Shown: positions 34,468-42,588 of the stretch, one piece after another
Layout of the letters: every line of letters begins with the position of its first letter
Position numbering within the stretch: position 1 is the first letter of the stretch
From: Pseudonocardia hierapolitana
GTDB lineage: Bacteria; Actinomycetota; Actinomycetes; Mycobacteriales; Pseudonocardiaceae
Direction: 5' to 3'
DNA length: 64,000 nt
Assembly (NCBI RefSeq): GCF_007994075.1
Contig: NZ_VIWU01000001.1
Span: 8,556,001 to 8,620,000, forward strand
Program-made: the position numbers and the translations under genes
The notes under the pieces: generated by a model
Seen by the model: only the letters and a program-made list of their open reading frames with translations
The model's database searches: none
What the model was told of the DNA's origin: nothing

Positions 34468-34800
34468 ATGAACGATAAGCCGCAGACCACCAATGGGAAG
34501 AGTGACATGGCCGGCACGAGGGCTGCGCCACGAAGCCGGATCAGCGGACTGTGGGTGGGACTGATCCTCTCGGCAATTGTGCTGGCGTTCCTGTTGATCT
34601 TCGTCCTGCAGAACGGGAACCCGGTACAGATCACCTTCCTTGCCTGGACAGGAACGCTCCCCACGGGCGTGGCGCTGCTCTTCGCCGCAGTTGCGGGAGT
34701 GCTGCTGGTGGCCGTCCCTGGCAGCATCCGCATCCTTCAGGTACGTCGCACTGCGACAGATGAGCCTGCTCGCGCAGGTAGGACCTCGCATCTGGCCTGA
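34468..34800 (+). CDS. LapA (DUF1049)-family membrane protein (110 aa)
   Basis: Typical LapA-domain layout: a first membrane helix (LWVGLILSAIVLAFLLIFVL), the family motif QNGNPVQITFLAWTG, and a second helix (TGVALLFAAVAGVLLVAVPG) followed by a basic tail. Members are small inner-membrane proteins linked to envelope assembly in proteobacteria; the role in actinobacteria is unclear. GAGGGAGA precedes the ATG. The preceding 190 bases show no gene. Confidence 0.8.
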   Translation: MNDKPQTTNGKSDMAGTRAAPRSRISGLWVGLILSAIVLAFLLIFVLQNGNPVQITFLAWTGTLPTGVALLFAAVAGVLLVAVPGSIRILQVRRTATDEPARAGRTSHLA

Positions 34801-34888
34801 CGAAAAGGAACGGCTTCTCGGCCTGTCCTCGACACTCAACTGGTGCATTGTCTAGGTGTGCTGCATTTAGGTGGTTCGGATGTGGCCG

Positions 34889-35425
34889 TCACCAGCACCC
34901 CGCTGCCCGGGGATCAGGAGGGGACGGGGCCGCTCGGGTGAGAAGCGTGAGAATGGTGCCGGCCGGGCCGGCGTCGATGCTGAACTGGTCCACGCAGGCC
35001 CGGATGATGCTGAGTCCGTGTCCTCTGAAACGAGCCGGTGCGACCGGCTCGCGCCAGCGCCCGTGATCCCGCACGGTGAGCGCGATCCGGCGCCGGCCGT
35101 CCGCCTCCACCAGCACCCGGGCACAAACCTGCACCGTTCCCGCGGCGAGGTCCTGTCGACCCGCGCCGGCCGGGATTTGGTAGCCGTGCTCGACACCGTT
35201 GCTGACCGCCTCGCTCAACGCGAGCACCAGATCCCCGCTCTGCCCGCTCGGCCAGCTCAGGTCGCGCAACCACCGCTCGAACCGGTCACGCGCGATCGAC
35301 GGGGCAGCCCAGTCTGCCGCCAGCTCGAGTTGAAGATCCTCGGCGACGACTGGGTCCGGCGCGCCACCTGAGAGCGACCGAGGAATGCCAGCAGGCCCCT
35401 CGTCCTGCTCAGATGGCGGCAACAC
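34889..35425 (-). CDS. RsbW-like ATP-binding anti-sigma regulatory protein (178 aa)
   Basis: A GHKL ATPase of the serine-kinase anti-sigma type. The N-box is LALSEAVSNGVEHGY (Glu and Asn in place), followed by VRDHGRWREPVAPARFRGHG, which contains the D-box and the lid, and the C-terminal strand. Such proteins phosphorylate STAS antagonists and hold sigma factors. A STAS gene lies 52 bases downstream on the same strand, so the two probably work as a partner-switching pair controlling a stress response. Confidence 0.85.
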   Translation of the reverse strand: MLPPSEQDEGPAGIPRSLSGGAPDPVVAEDLQLELAADWAAPSIARDRFERWLRDLSWPSGQSGDLVLALSEAVSNGVEHGYQIPAGAGRQDLAAGTVQVCARVLVEADGRRRIALTVRDHGRWREPVAPARFRGHGLSIIRACVDQFSIDAGPAGTILTLLTRAAPSPPDPRAAGCW

Positions 35426-35477
35426 GTCGCAACTTGTCCTTCGTCCGGGGATACAGGGGGCTTTCGACTGCTACCCG

Positions 35478-35906
35478 CTACGTGAGCGGCTTATCCTTCA
35501 CTGCATCCTCGACGTCGTGGTACAGGGCGAGGATCGCGTCATAGCCGACCAGTTCGATCGGCCGCAAAACCGGCCGGTTCCGGTCGACCACGATGCGTAG
35601 CGGGAGGAACCCCGGCTTCGCGGCTGCCTGCTCAGCGCTCTCCGCCAGCGCGCGCAGACCCGGCGAACCGAAGAACCGCACGTTCGTGAGATCGACGATG
35701 ACCGAGCGACCGTCCAGGCGGTTCAGTGCGACGGCGAGCGCAGACCGCAATCGGGGCGCGGTCAGACCATCGACTGCACCGCTGACAGCCACCACGACCG
35801 CATCGGGCCGGTCAGCCCGCCAGATGTCAAGCAGCTGTTCGTGCCCGCCATACCCGGCCGTCGCCTCGCCGCCGTCGGGTCGAAGCTCATCACCAGCAGG
35901 CTTCAT
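35478..35906 (-). CDS. STAS-domain anti-sigma factor antagonist (142 aa)
   Basis: A STAS fold: VVVAVSGAVDGLTAPRLRSA, then SVIVDLTNVRFFGSPGLRAL, where the Ser of FFGSPG is the usual phosphorylation site, and PLRIVVDRNRPVLRPIELVG. Partner of RsbW-like kinases. The ATG at 35906 (MKPAGDELRPDGG) gives a normal length. On the minus strand it lies upstream of the RsbW-like gene, giving antagonist-kinase order. Confidence 0.85.
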   Translation of the reverse strand: MKPAGDELRPDGGEATAGYGGHEQLLDIWRADRPDAVVVAVSGAVDGLTAPRLRSALAVALNRLDGRSVIVDLTNVRFFGSPGLRALAESAEQAAAKPGFLPLRIVVDRNRPVLRPIELVGYDAILALYHDVEDAVKDKPLT

Positions 35907-36048
35907 CACGACCGTGACCGTAGCGAACGCCGTCCCCGTACCGGCATCCGAGACGCCGCCCGCAGCCGGGGAACGGCCCGACAGACATCCCTGCATTTCG
36001 CCGCCGGCCCGGCATGTCCTTCCGGCGGTCCGCGGCCGGGCCGGGGCG

Positions 36049-36581
36049 GGGCGCAAGGTACTGCCCGCCGCCGTGCTGCTACGCGCGGTCGCGCGGTCGT
36101 GCTGGCCGCTCGCGCCGTCCCGGAGCTCAACGGGCACTGGCTCGACGGGCACTTCGTCCCCTCCCACGCCGTGCACCTCGGGGTGGCGGTGTCGCTGCGC
36201 GAGGGCGGCCTCGCCGTCCCGGTCGTCCACGACGCCGGCGCGCTCGGGCCCGAAGAGCTGATGGCCCGCACGCGCGCGTCGGCCGAGCGCGCACGGGCCG
36301 GACGGATGCGCTCGTCCGAGGCCTCGGGCGCCACGATCACCGTGACCAACCTCGGCGAGCTGGGCGTCGACCGCGTGGACGGGGTGATCCACCCGCCGCA
36401 GGTCGCGCTCGTCGGCTTCGGCACGGTTCGGCGGCGTCCCTGGGCCGACGGCGACACCGTGACCGTCCGGCCCGTCGTCACCGTCACGCTCGCCGCCGAC
36501 CACCGCGCCTCCGACGGCGCCGTCGGCGCTCGCCTGCTGCGCGAGATCGACCGCCGCCTGCACGCACCCGAGGAGCTGTAG
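36049..36581 (+). pseudogene. 2-oxoacid dehydrogenase E2 catalytic-domain remnant
   Basis: The last two thirds of a dihydrolipoamide acyltransferase catalytic domain: VPELNGHWLDGHFVPSHAVH, LGVAVSLREGGLAVPVVHDA, NLGELGVDRVDGVIHPPQVA, and the active-site motif LAADHRASDGAVGARLL. The beginning (VLPAAVLLRAVAR) lies in another frame just upstream, and the lipoyl and E1/E3-binding domains are absent. It is truncated and frameshifted near 36090, but ends one base before an intact ACP gene. Confidence 0.7.
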
Positions 36582-36848
36582 ATGAACTCACCCGTCCGCA
36601 TGACCGACGAGCAAGCCGAGGCCCTGGTGCGCGACGTGCTGCGCTCCGTCGCCCCGGGGCCCGCCCTCGACACGCTCACCGAGCACGACGACCTGCGCGA
36701 GACGCTCGGACTCGACTCGCTGGACTTCCTGGCCGTCGTCACCCGCGTCAGCGAGCGCACCGGGCGGCGCATCGAGGAGGACGACTACGACCGACTCGCC
36801 GACCTCGCCGGCTGGGTGTCCTACCTGACCGACGGCCAAGGAGGCTGA
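36582..36848 (+). CDS. Acyl-carrier-like protein (88 aa)
   Basis: A phosphopantetheine-binding protein with the LGLDSLDFLAVVTRV motif, in which the Ser after Asp carries the arm, and the helices expected of an ACP. The ATG follows the E2 stop directly with no gap, so it was translated with the E2 gene before that gene decayed. E2-ACP pairs occur in some actinobacterial stress or dormancy loci. Its acyl group is unknown. Confidence 0.82.
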   Translation: MNSPVRMTDEQAEALVRDVLRSVAPGPALDTLTEHDDLRETLGLDSLDFLAVVTRVSERTGRRIEEDDYDRLADLAGWVSYLTDGQGG

Positions 36849-36853
36849 TTCCG

Positions 36854-36945
36854 GTGGCGAGCCTCGGCATCGCGATCGTGCGACAGTACGAACGCGGTGT
36901 GATCTTCCGGTTCGGGCGGTTGCGCGGTGTGCGCGAACCCCGGAC
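36854..36945 (+). pseudogene. SPFH/band-7 protein N-terminal fragment
   Basis: The frame VASLGIAIVRQYERGVIFRF followed by GRLRGVREP matches the start of slipin/stomatin-type SPFH proteins just after their membrane helix (REYERGVIFRLGR). The frame is lost after about 30 codons. The following 170 bases carry no recognisable gene. Confidence 0.6.
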
Positions 36946-37121
36946 TGCAAGCCGAGTACGCCAACGGCGCCGGCGCGCCGAGCAAAGCAGTGGTCACCTG
37001 CGGCTCGGGGGCGCGACGCCGTCCTGATCGTGCCCGGTAACGGCCCGCCGGAACAGCTCGGCCTCTGCGGGTCTGATCAGCCTTTGCCGGAGCGGGAAGT
37101 AATTCGAGGAGGAGGTTGACC

Positions 37122-37565
37122 ATGTCCGTCAGCTCGAAGGTCTTAGCGCTCGAGCATGCGCTGCACACCGCGAACACCTGGATCCGCGACGTGGCAGAGG
37201 AGTTCGACACCGAAGATCGGGAGTTCGCCTACCGGGTGCTGCGCGCGTGGCTGCACACGCTGCGCGACCGCCTTGGCGTCGAGGTGAGCGCCCACTTCGC
37301 GGCTCAGCTCCCCGACCTGGTCAGAGGCGTCTTCTACGCCGGGTGGAATCCCAGCGAGGTGCCGGCGATGTACGACGCCGAGGGCTATCGCGCCCGTTTC
37401 GCGCGCGACGCGGGCATCTCCGTTCACGACGTCGGCAAGGCGGCACCTGCCACCACCACCGCGGTGCTGCGCCACCTCCCACCGGCCCAGATCGACAAGG
37501 TCCTCAACCAGCTCCCCGAGGAGATCCGCGCGCTGCTGAGGCCGGTCAGCAAGACCGTGCCGTGA
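37122..37565 (+). CDS. DUF2267-family protein (147 aa)
   Basis: Helical DUF2267 protein: TANTWIRDVAEEFDTEDREF, AYRVLRAWLHTLRDRLGVEV, AAQLPDLVRGVFYAGWNPSE. Two similar helical halves are visible. Function is unknown; the family often sits near stress and CBS-domain genes in actinobacteria. GAGGAGGAG precedes the ATG at 37122, which decides the start against one six bases upstream. Confidence 0.82.
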   Translation: MSVSSKVLALEHALHTANTWIRDVAEEFDTEDREFAYRVLRAWLHTLRDRLGVEVSAHFAAQLPDLVRGVFYAGWNPSEVPAMYDAEGYRARFARDAGISVHDVGKAAPATTTAVLRHLPPAQIDKVLNQLPEEIRALLRPVSKTVP

Positions 37566-37617
37566 CGGATCGCTCCGCACCCGAGTTGCCGGGAGCGTGG
37601 CCGAGCTCACCGCTCGG

Positions 37618-38025
37618 CTACCGGACGATCGCCACCGAGCAGTGCGAACGGTGCAGCACGGCGTGGCTCACCGAGCCGAGCATCAGGCTGGCCGCGCTAC
37701 CTCTACCTCGCGATCCGACGACCACCAACTGCGCCCGGCGCGACTCTGCCACCAGCGCATGGGCTGGGCGTTCGCGCGTCACCATGCGGTGGACGCGGAC
37801 GTCGGGGTACTTCTCCGGCCACCCGGCCAGCCGCTCGGCGAGAACAACCTTCGCGTCGGCTTCCATCGCGTCCCAGTCCGCCAGCGGCTCGATCTTCGGA
37901 TCGGCGATCAAGTCCCACCACGTGTGCACGGCGATCAGAGGGACACCGCGGACGCTCGCTTGCTCGTAGGCGAACTCCAGCGCGGCTTCACCGAGCGGGG
38001 ATCCGTCCACGCCGACTGCCTCCTT
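37618..38025 (-). pseudogene. Universal stress protein, C-terminal half only
   Basis: The sequence VGVDGSPLGEAALEFAYEQA to the ATP-binding VVVGSRGRGSAASLMLGSVS corresponds to the second domain of a tandem universal stress protein. It is similar to the second half of the intact USP at 39720-40595 (shared VRGVPLIAVHTW, GWPEKYPDV, HRMVTR-like blocks). The first domain is replaced by non-homologous sequence above 38025. A single-domain product from an upstream ATG (38130) is conceivable. Confidence 0.65.
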
Positions 38026-38196
38026 GACTCTCCGGAGGCCAGGCTCGCCGGAGAACGATGTCGACGGCAGTGGCTCCAGACCCTGGTCGACAGGCCTTCG
38101 GTCCCATCCGGGCCCGTCTCGGACATTCACCGCGGCGACACGCCGCCGGACGTTGGTCTCTGGAGCAGAGAACGCGACGAGGAGACGCCCGCGAGT

Positions 38197-39723
38197 TCAG
38201 AGCACCCCGTCCCACAGTTCACGTTCAGCGGCTCGGGGGTCGTCGACCACTTCGCTGGTGGTGTCGAACCGCATCGTCGCCCGGCGGGGGAGGTCGTAGC
38301 GCGGCCAGCCGGGGTCCCCGCTCGTCGCGAACCCGACCCAAGCCGCGTGCATGGCGTCGGCGAGCTGCTGGGGCGGATGGTCGCCGAGAGCGGGCCCTAG
38401 CATCGGCCGGAACGACGGGTCGAGGGTGTCGAAGACGAACGCGATCTCCAATCCGTGGCAGGCGCCCAGCAGCCCGCCGAACGCCGGTGAGCGCCAGGCG
38501 AACTCGTACATGTAGGTGGCGGCCGGTGCGTCCGCGTGCGCGTCGGCCAGCCGCAGGGCCGGGACGCGCCAGAAGCCGTCGGTCTGGAGGGCGGCGAGCA
38601 GGTCGCCGTTGCCGCCGTCGGGGTGAACGGCGCGGTACGCGGCGACAGCGATGTCGGCCGGCAGCCCGAACGTCGCGGCGGTCGCGGTGACGGCCTCGAC
38701 CGGAATTCGATCCGCCATGCCCGTGGCGACCAAGGACACCCGACCCTCGTCGACGTTGGTCCCGACGATCAGATCGATCCCGGCCCCAGCGCCGGCGGTG
38801 ATCCGGTCGATCGGCCGGTCCGGCACGACATCGCCGTCCACCGAGGGCTGCCACGGCAACCCGCCGGCCGCCACCTCCGGGCCCCAGCGACCTCGATCCG
38901 CTTCCAGGTCGACCTTCAGCTCCTCCTGGGCCTGCAGCAACCGCTCGACCGGCACCGCGGCGATCGCGTCACGGGTGGGGGGCACGCCGAGCCGCGCAGC
39001 GAGACCGCGGGCGATCCGCTGGGCGGCCGCGGTCGGGGTGACCGCGTTCGCCGCCCCGCTCTGGAGGATGGCGCGGCGGAACAGGCCCTGCGCCCGGGGC
39101 ATCGCCAGCAGCGTCGCGATGCTCATCGCCCCCGCCGACTCGCCGAACACCGTGACGTTGCCGGGATCGCCACCGAAGGTGGCGATGTTGTCGCGGACCC
39201 ACTCGAGCGCGGCGACCTGGTCGAGCAGGCCGACGTTTGCCAGGCCGTCCCCGAGATCGAGGAAGCCCTCCGCCCCGGCGCGGTAGTTGAACGTCACGCA
39301 GACGACCCCGTCCCGGGCGAACCGCCGGCCGTCGTAGGAGGCGCCGAAACCGAACTCGAAGAAGCCCCCGGTGATCCACACCATGACGGGAAGAGCGACC
39401 GCACCCACCTTCGGCGTCCAGATGTTGAGGTTCAGGCAGTCCTCGCCGGGGACCACCCCGGCATCCGGGATGAGCGCTGCGACCTCCGGCGGGAGCGGCA
39501 GTGCCGGAGGCGCTGCGCCGAACGCGGTCGCGTCCCGCACCCCGCTCCACGGCTCGACCGGCTGCGGTGGACGGAGCCGGTGGTTGCCGAACGGCGGTGC
39601 GGCGAACGGGATCCCCTTGAACACCGCGACCGCGTCCACGACTGTTCCGCGGACCTCACCGGATCGGGTCTTCACGATCGGGCCTGTGGACCCCCCTCCC
39701 TGACCGGCACCAGCAGTGGTCAT
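38197..39723 (-). CDS. Type-B carboxylesterase (508 aa)
   Basis: A carboxylesterase/lipase of the cholinesterase-like family. The N-terminal signature reads GEVRGTVVDAVAVFKGIPFA, the EDCLNLNIWTP block is present, and the oxyanion Gly lie in VWITGGFFEFG. The nucleophile is Ser in VTVFGESAGAMSI (about 200) and the His lies in GACHGLEIAFVF (about 415). The usual length is kept. There is no signal peptide, so it is cytoplasmic. Its ATG overlaps the stop of the universal stress protein gene as ATGA, so the two are cotranslated. Confidence 0.9.
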   Translation of the reverse strand: MTTAGAGQGGGSTGPIVKTRSGEVRGTVVDAVAVFKGIPFAAPPFGNHRLRPPQPVEPWSGVRDATAFGAAPPALPLPPEVAALIPDAGVVPGEDCLNLNIWTPKVGAVALPVMVWITGGFFEFGFGASYDGRRFARDGVVCVTFNYRAGAEGFLDLGDGLANVGLLDQVAALEWVRDNIATFGGDPGNVTVFGESAGAMSIATLLAMPRAQGLFRRAILQSGAANAVTPTAAAQRIARGLAARLGVPPTRDAIAAVPVERLLQAQEELKVDLEADRGRWGPEVAAGGLPWQPSVDGDVVPDRPIDRITAGAGAGIDLIVGTNVDEGRVSLVATGMADRIPVEAVTATAATFGLPADIAVAAYRAVHPDGGNGDLLAALQTDGFWRVPALRLADAHADAPAATYMYEFAWRSPAFGGLLGACHGLEIAFVFDTLDPSFRPMLGPALGDHPPQQLADAMHAAWVGFATSGDPGWPRYDLPRRATMRFDTTSEVVDDPRAAERELWDGVL

Positions 39724-40595
39724 GTTCGCGCTGGCCGCACCACGGCGACCGGGCATGCGGCGCGGTGCACCACGGCGTTGCTGACCGAGCCGAGGACCAG
39801 TCCGACCAGCTCGCCGTGTCCCCGCGACCCGACGACGACGAGCTGCGCCTCCTCCGACAGGTCGATCAGCCGACGAGCGGCGGTGCTGTGGCTCACGATG
39901 CGCCGGACGGGGACGTCGGGGTACTTCTCGGTCCACCCGGCAAGGCTTTCCGCGAGCTCTCGCTCCGCGTCGTCGATGAGCTCACCCCACATCGGCGCGG
40001 TCCGCCCGTCGCCGGGAGGGAAGCCCCAGGTGTGCACTGCGATCAGCGGTACGCCGTGCGCAGATACGGCCTCGAACGCGAACGCAATCGCCGCCTCGCC
40101 GATGTGAGAGGGATCGACACTGACGACGACCGGGGCCGTGCGGCCATGGTCCTCGCCCCTGACCACGACCACGGGGCACGACGCGTGCGTCGCCACGCCG
40201 ACCGCGACCGATCCCGCCACGAGCGAGGTGATCCGACCGTGCCCACTCGCGCCGACCACCAGCAGGCCGGCGTGTCGCGACTCGCCGGCGAGCACCGCGA
40301 CGGGGTAGCCGACGACGGCCTCGCGGTCGACCCCCACTTCGGGAGCGATCTTCTTCGCCGCGTCCGCTGCTTCGTCGAGGCCCTTCCCGGCCAGTTCGAA
40401 CAGGCTGTCGGCGACGCTGTGCCCCGGGATGGGCGGGCCGATGGCGGGGCGGTCGAGCCACTCGATGGAGGTGACCAGGCGCAAACTCGCGCCGCGCCGC
40501 ACCGCTTCGGCGGCCGCCCAGCGAACGGCGGCCAGCGCTTCCGGTGAGCCGTCGATGCCGACGACGATCCGCCGCTGACCCTGCGGTGTGCTCAT
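39720..40595 (-). CDS. Tandem universal stress protein (291 aa)
   Basis: Two USP domains. Each begins with a VVGIDGSPEAL- or VVSVDPSHIGE-type strand and ends with an ATP-binding glycine loop, VVGASGHGRITSLVAGSVA in the first and VVGSRGHGELVGLVLGSVS in the second. USPs of this type bind ATP and act under oxygen, starvation or redox stress. It is the first gene of a pair with the carboxylesterase. The truncated USP at 37618 is a partial paralogue. Confidence 0.9.
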   Translation of the reverse strand: MSTPQGQRRIVVGIDGSPEALAAVRWAAAEAVRRGASLRLVTSIEWLDRPAIGPPIPGHSVADSLFELAGKGLDEAADAAKKIAPEVGVDREAVVGYPVAVLAGESRHAGLLVVGASGHGRITSLVAGSVAVGVATHASCPVVVVRGEDHGRTAPVVVSVDPSHIGEAAIAFAFEAVSAHGVPLIAVHTWGFPPGDGRTAPMWGELIDDAERELAESLAGWTEKYPDVPVRRIVSHSTAARRLIDLSEEAQLVVVGSRGHGELVGLVLGSVSNAVVHRAACPVAVVRPART

Positions 40596-41126
40596 CAGTG
40601 GTCCTCTCTGTCGGGTTCGGACTCACGGTGCAGCCGCGCCGGTATCCGCGGCAGCGCCGATCGGCCCGGGCTCACCGGGTCCTTCGGCTCGGTGTCCGGC
40701 GGCACGCACCCGCGCGCGACGTCTGGTATCGACCGGCCCCACAAATGGCCCCACGCCTTCCCACACGCCCGGCGCGGGCCGGACTACCGCGCCCCGCCCG
40801 AGGAGCGCCGAGGCATCCGGCTCGGCCAGCCCGGCGCAGTCTCGGTCGACGGGCCGGCGCGGGGACGGACGACCTCGGGCAGGACCTCCACCTCTTCGTC
40901 GCGATCAACCGAGGAGTCGACAGCCGTGCACCGGACAGGGGCCGTGATCCTTACGATAGGCAACCCTTAGTTGCCCAGCCTTCGCTGGATTCGCATCCTC
41001 ACCGGGATCAATTCGTCCGGATTGAACCTGTTCGCGCAGAGATCCGAGGTTCCTCAGCGCGGTCACAGCGTTCATCGGGATTCTTACGTTGCCTCTGACC
41101 CGTCACCCTCATGACAGGAGAATCCG
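40596..41126. other. No supported gene
   Basis: Five hundred bases between divergent genes. Plus-strand frames are open but show no domain or convincing composition. The last 150 bases are less GC-rich and probably hold the promoter of the lipoprotein gene at 41127; I see no clear operator. Confidence 0.4.
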
Positions 41127-41510
41127 ATGAACCTCAGTACTGCACGACTGGCCGCCACATGCGCCGCCGGCGTCCTCGCCTTCGGCTTGGCCGGTTGCGG
41201 CGGCTCGACGAGCACACCGACCGGCGCTGCTCCTTCCGCGCCGACGACCGGCTCCGCCACGACCGGCAGCAGCGGCCCGGCCACGTCCTCCGCGTCGAAG
41301 GTCTCAGCGAACACGGCATCCGAGGACGAGATCGCGGCTGCCTTGGAGAGCGCGGGGGTGAGCAATCCCGAGCGGTGGGCCGAGGAGGTCGTCGAGTACC
41401 GCCCGTATCCCGCCGACGATCCGAACCTCGCCAAGCTCCGGGAGAACCTCGCCAAGTACAACCCGGGACAGGAGACGACCGACAAGATCGTTTCCGCGCT
41501 CGCCCCGTGA
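41127..41510 (+). CDS. Putative lipoprotein (127 aa)
   Basis: Signal peptide with lipobox (CAAGVLAFGLAGC), then a Ser/Thr/Ala/Gly linker of about 35 residues and a compact C-terminal helical part (EDEIAAALESAGVSNPERWA, LAKLRENLAKYNPG). Attached to the outer face of the membrane. Family unknown. GACAGGAG precedes the ATG. Its stop overlaps the start of the next gene as GTGA, so the two products may act together. Confidence 0.75.
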   Translation: MNLSTARLAATCAAGVLAFGLAGCGGSTSTPTGAAPSAPTTGSATTGSSGPATSSASKVSANTASEDEIAAALESAGVSNPERWAEEVVEYRPYPADDPNLAKLRENLAKYNPGQETTDKIVSALAP

Positions 41511-41992
41511 GCGAGACGCTCTGGCCGAGGGGCACACCGATCATGGTTCTCGTTCGACGCGGCCTCGTCGCACTGACCGTGATCGGCATCCTCTCGACCG
41601 CATTCGAACTGGCGGCCGAAAGGCACTGGAACGGCCTCGAACAACTGATCCCGTGGCTGGCTCTGGCCGTACTCGTCGTAGCCACGGCATTGCTCCTGCT
41701 GCCGGACGAGCGGGGCACGGCGGTCATCCGGGTGCTCGCGCTCATCGTGCTCGGCGCCTCGATCTACGGCGTTTTCGACCATATCCTGGTCAATTTCCAT
41801 GCGGGAGAGCTCGACCAGCGCTTCGCCGACACGTGGGACTCCCTGCCTCTGCTCGAGAGGGGCTGGTACGCGGTCACCAAGACGGTCGGGCCGGCTCCGA
41901 CGCTCGCGCCCGGCGTCCTCGGCCAGACAGCCCTGCTCTTGCTCCTCAGCACGCTGTGCAACGCAGGTCGCCTCGGGACGCGCGCCGCGTGA
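41507..41992 (+). CDS. Hypothetical four-helix membrane protein (161 aa)
   Basis: Four hydrophobic segments: LVALTVIGILSTAFELAA, LIPWLALAVLVVATALLLLP, VIRVLALIVLGASIYGVFDH and a final ALLLLLSTL helix. I chose the GTG at 41507 because it overlaps the lipoprotein stop (GTGA); the ATG at 41543 would start only shortly before the first helix. No family recognised. Coupling to the lipoprotein suggests a membrane pair. Confidence 0.65.
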   Translation: MSETLWPRGTPIMVLVRRGLVALTVIGILSTAFELAAERHWNGLEQLIPWLALAVLVVATALLLLPDERGTAVIRVLALIVLGASIYGVFDHILVNFHAGELDQRFADTWDSLPLLERGWYAVTKTVGPAPTLAPGVLGQTALLLLLSTLCNAGRLGTRAA

Positions 41993-42025
41993 ACGGAGGG
42001 TGGTAGCGCCGGAGCGGGCGTGCCC

Positions 42026-42460
42026 TCACCCGACGTCCGTGAGGTGGACGGCGGTCTGGGTCCTGCGGACGATCACCGGCACCAGCACGATCCAGATCGG
42101 GACGAGGACCCAGATCCGGCCCGCGGTGACGTCGTAGTCGGCGAGCATCGTCGCCCAGGGCAGGCCCTCGACGAGGCCGCCCCACCCGAACTCGAAGGTC
42201 AGCGTCATCGCCAGCCAGGCCAGGCCGGTCGCCCACGCCTGCCGCTCGGTCGGGATCGGGCGGCGCCGGTGTAGCCACCAGACGTAGCCCGTGAGGGCCG
42301 CGAGCAGGATCACCGTGGCCAGCGCCCTGGCCGTGGTCTCGCCCAGAAGGGGCTGGGTGACCACCGCTCGGAACGCGCCGTTCAGCAGCGCGAGCGCAAG
42401 CATCCCGAACCAGCCCAGGAGCCAGGTCCGCCACGGCGCGCGCCTCTCCTTCGCGTTCAT
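42026..42460 (-). CDS. Hypothetical membrane protein (144 aa)
   Basis: Four hydrophobic segments are visible (WLLGWFGMLALALLNGAFR, ALATVILLAALTGYVWWL, AWATGLAWLAMTLTFEFGWG, IWVLVPIWIVLVPVIV), with short basic loops. The ATG at 42460 gives MNAKERRAPWRTW, a normal positive-inside start. It is divergent from the WS/DGAT gene by 128 bases. Family not recognised. Confidence 0.65.
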   Translation of the reverse strand: MNAKERRAPWRTWLLGWFGMLALALLNGAFRAVVTQPLLGETTARALATVILLAALTGYVWWLHRRRPIPTERQAWATGLAWLAMTLTFEFGWGGLVEGLPWATMLADYDVTAGRIWVLVPIWIVLVPVIVRRTQTAVHLTDVG

Positions 42461-42588
42461 GAACCACAGGCTGCACGTCCACCGCGGGTCCGGGCAGAGG
42501 CCGGACGGCCACGCCACACGGGACCTCCGACCGGGGCCGCGTCGCCTGTGCCCCGGAACGCTGGACCTGTCCGCAGGGAGGAGGTGTG

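Noticed and set aside
40596..41126. Possible DosR-type palindrome upstream of the universal stress protein
   Set aside because: I looked for GGGACT/AGTCCC-type symmetry and did not see it.
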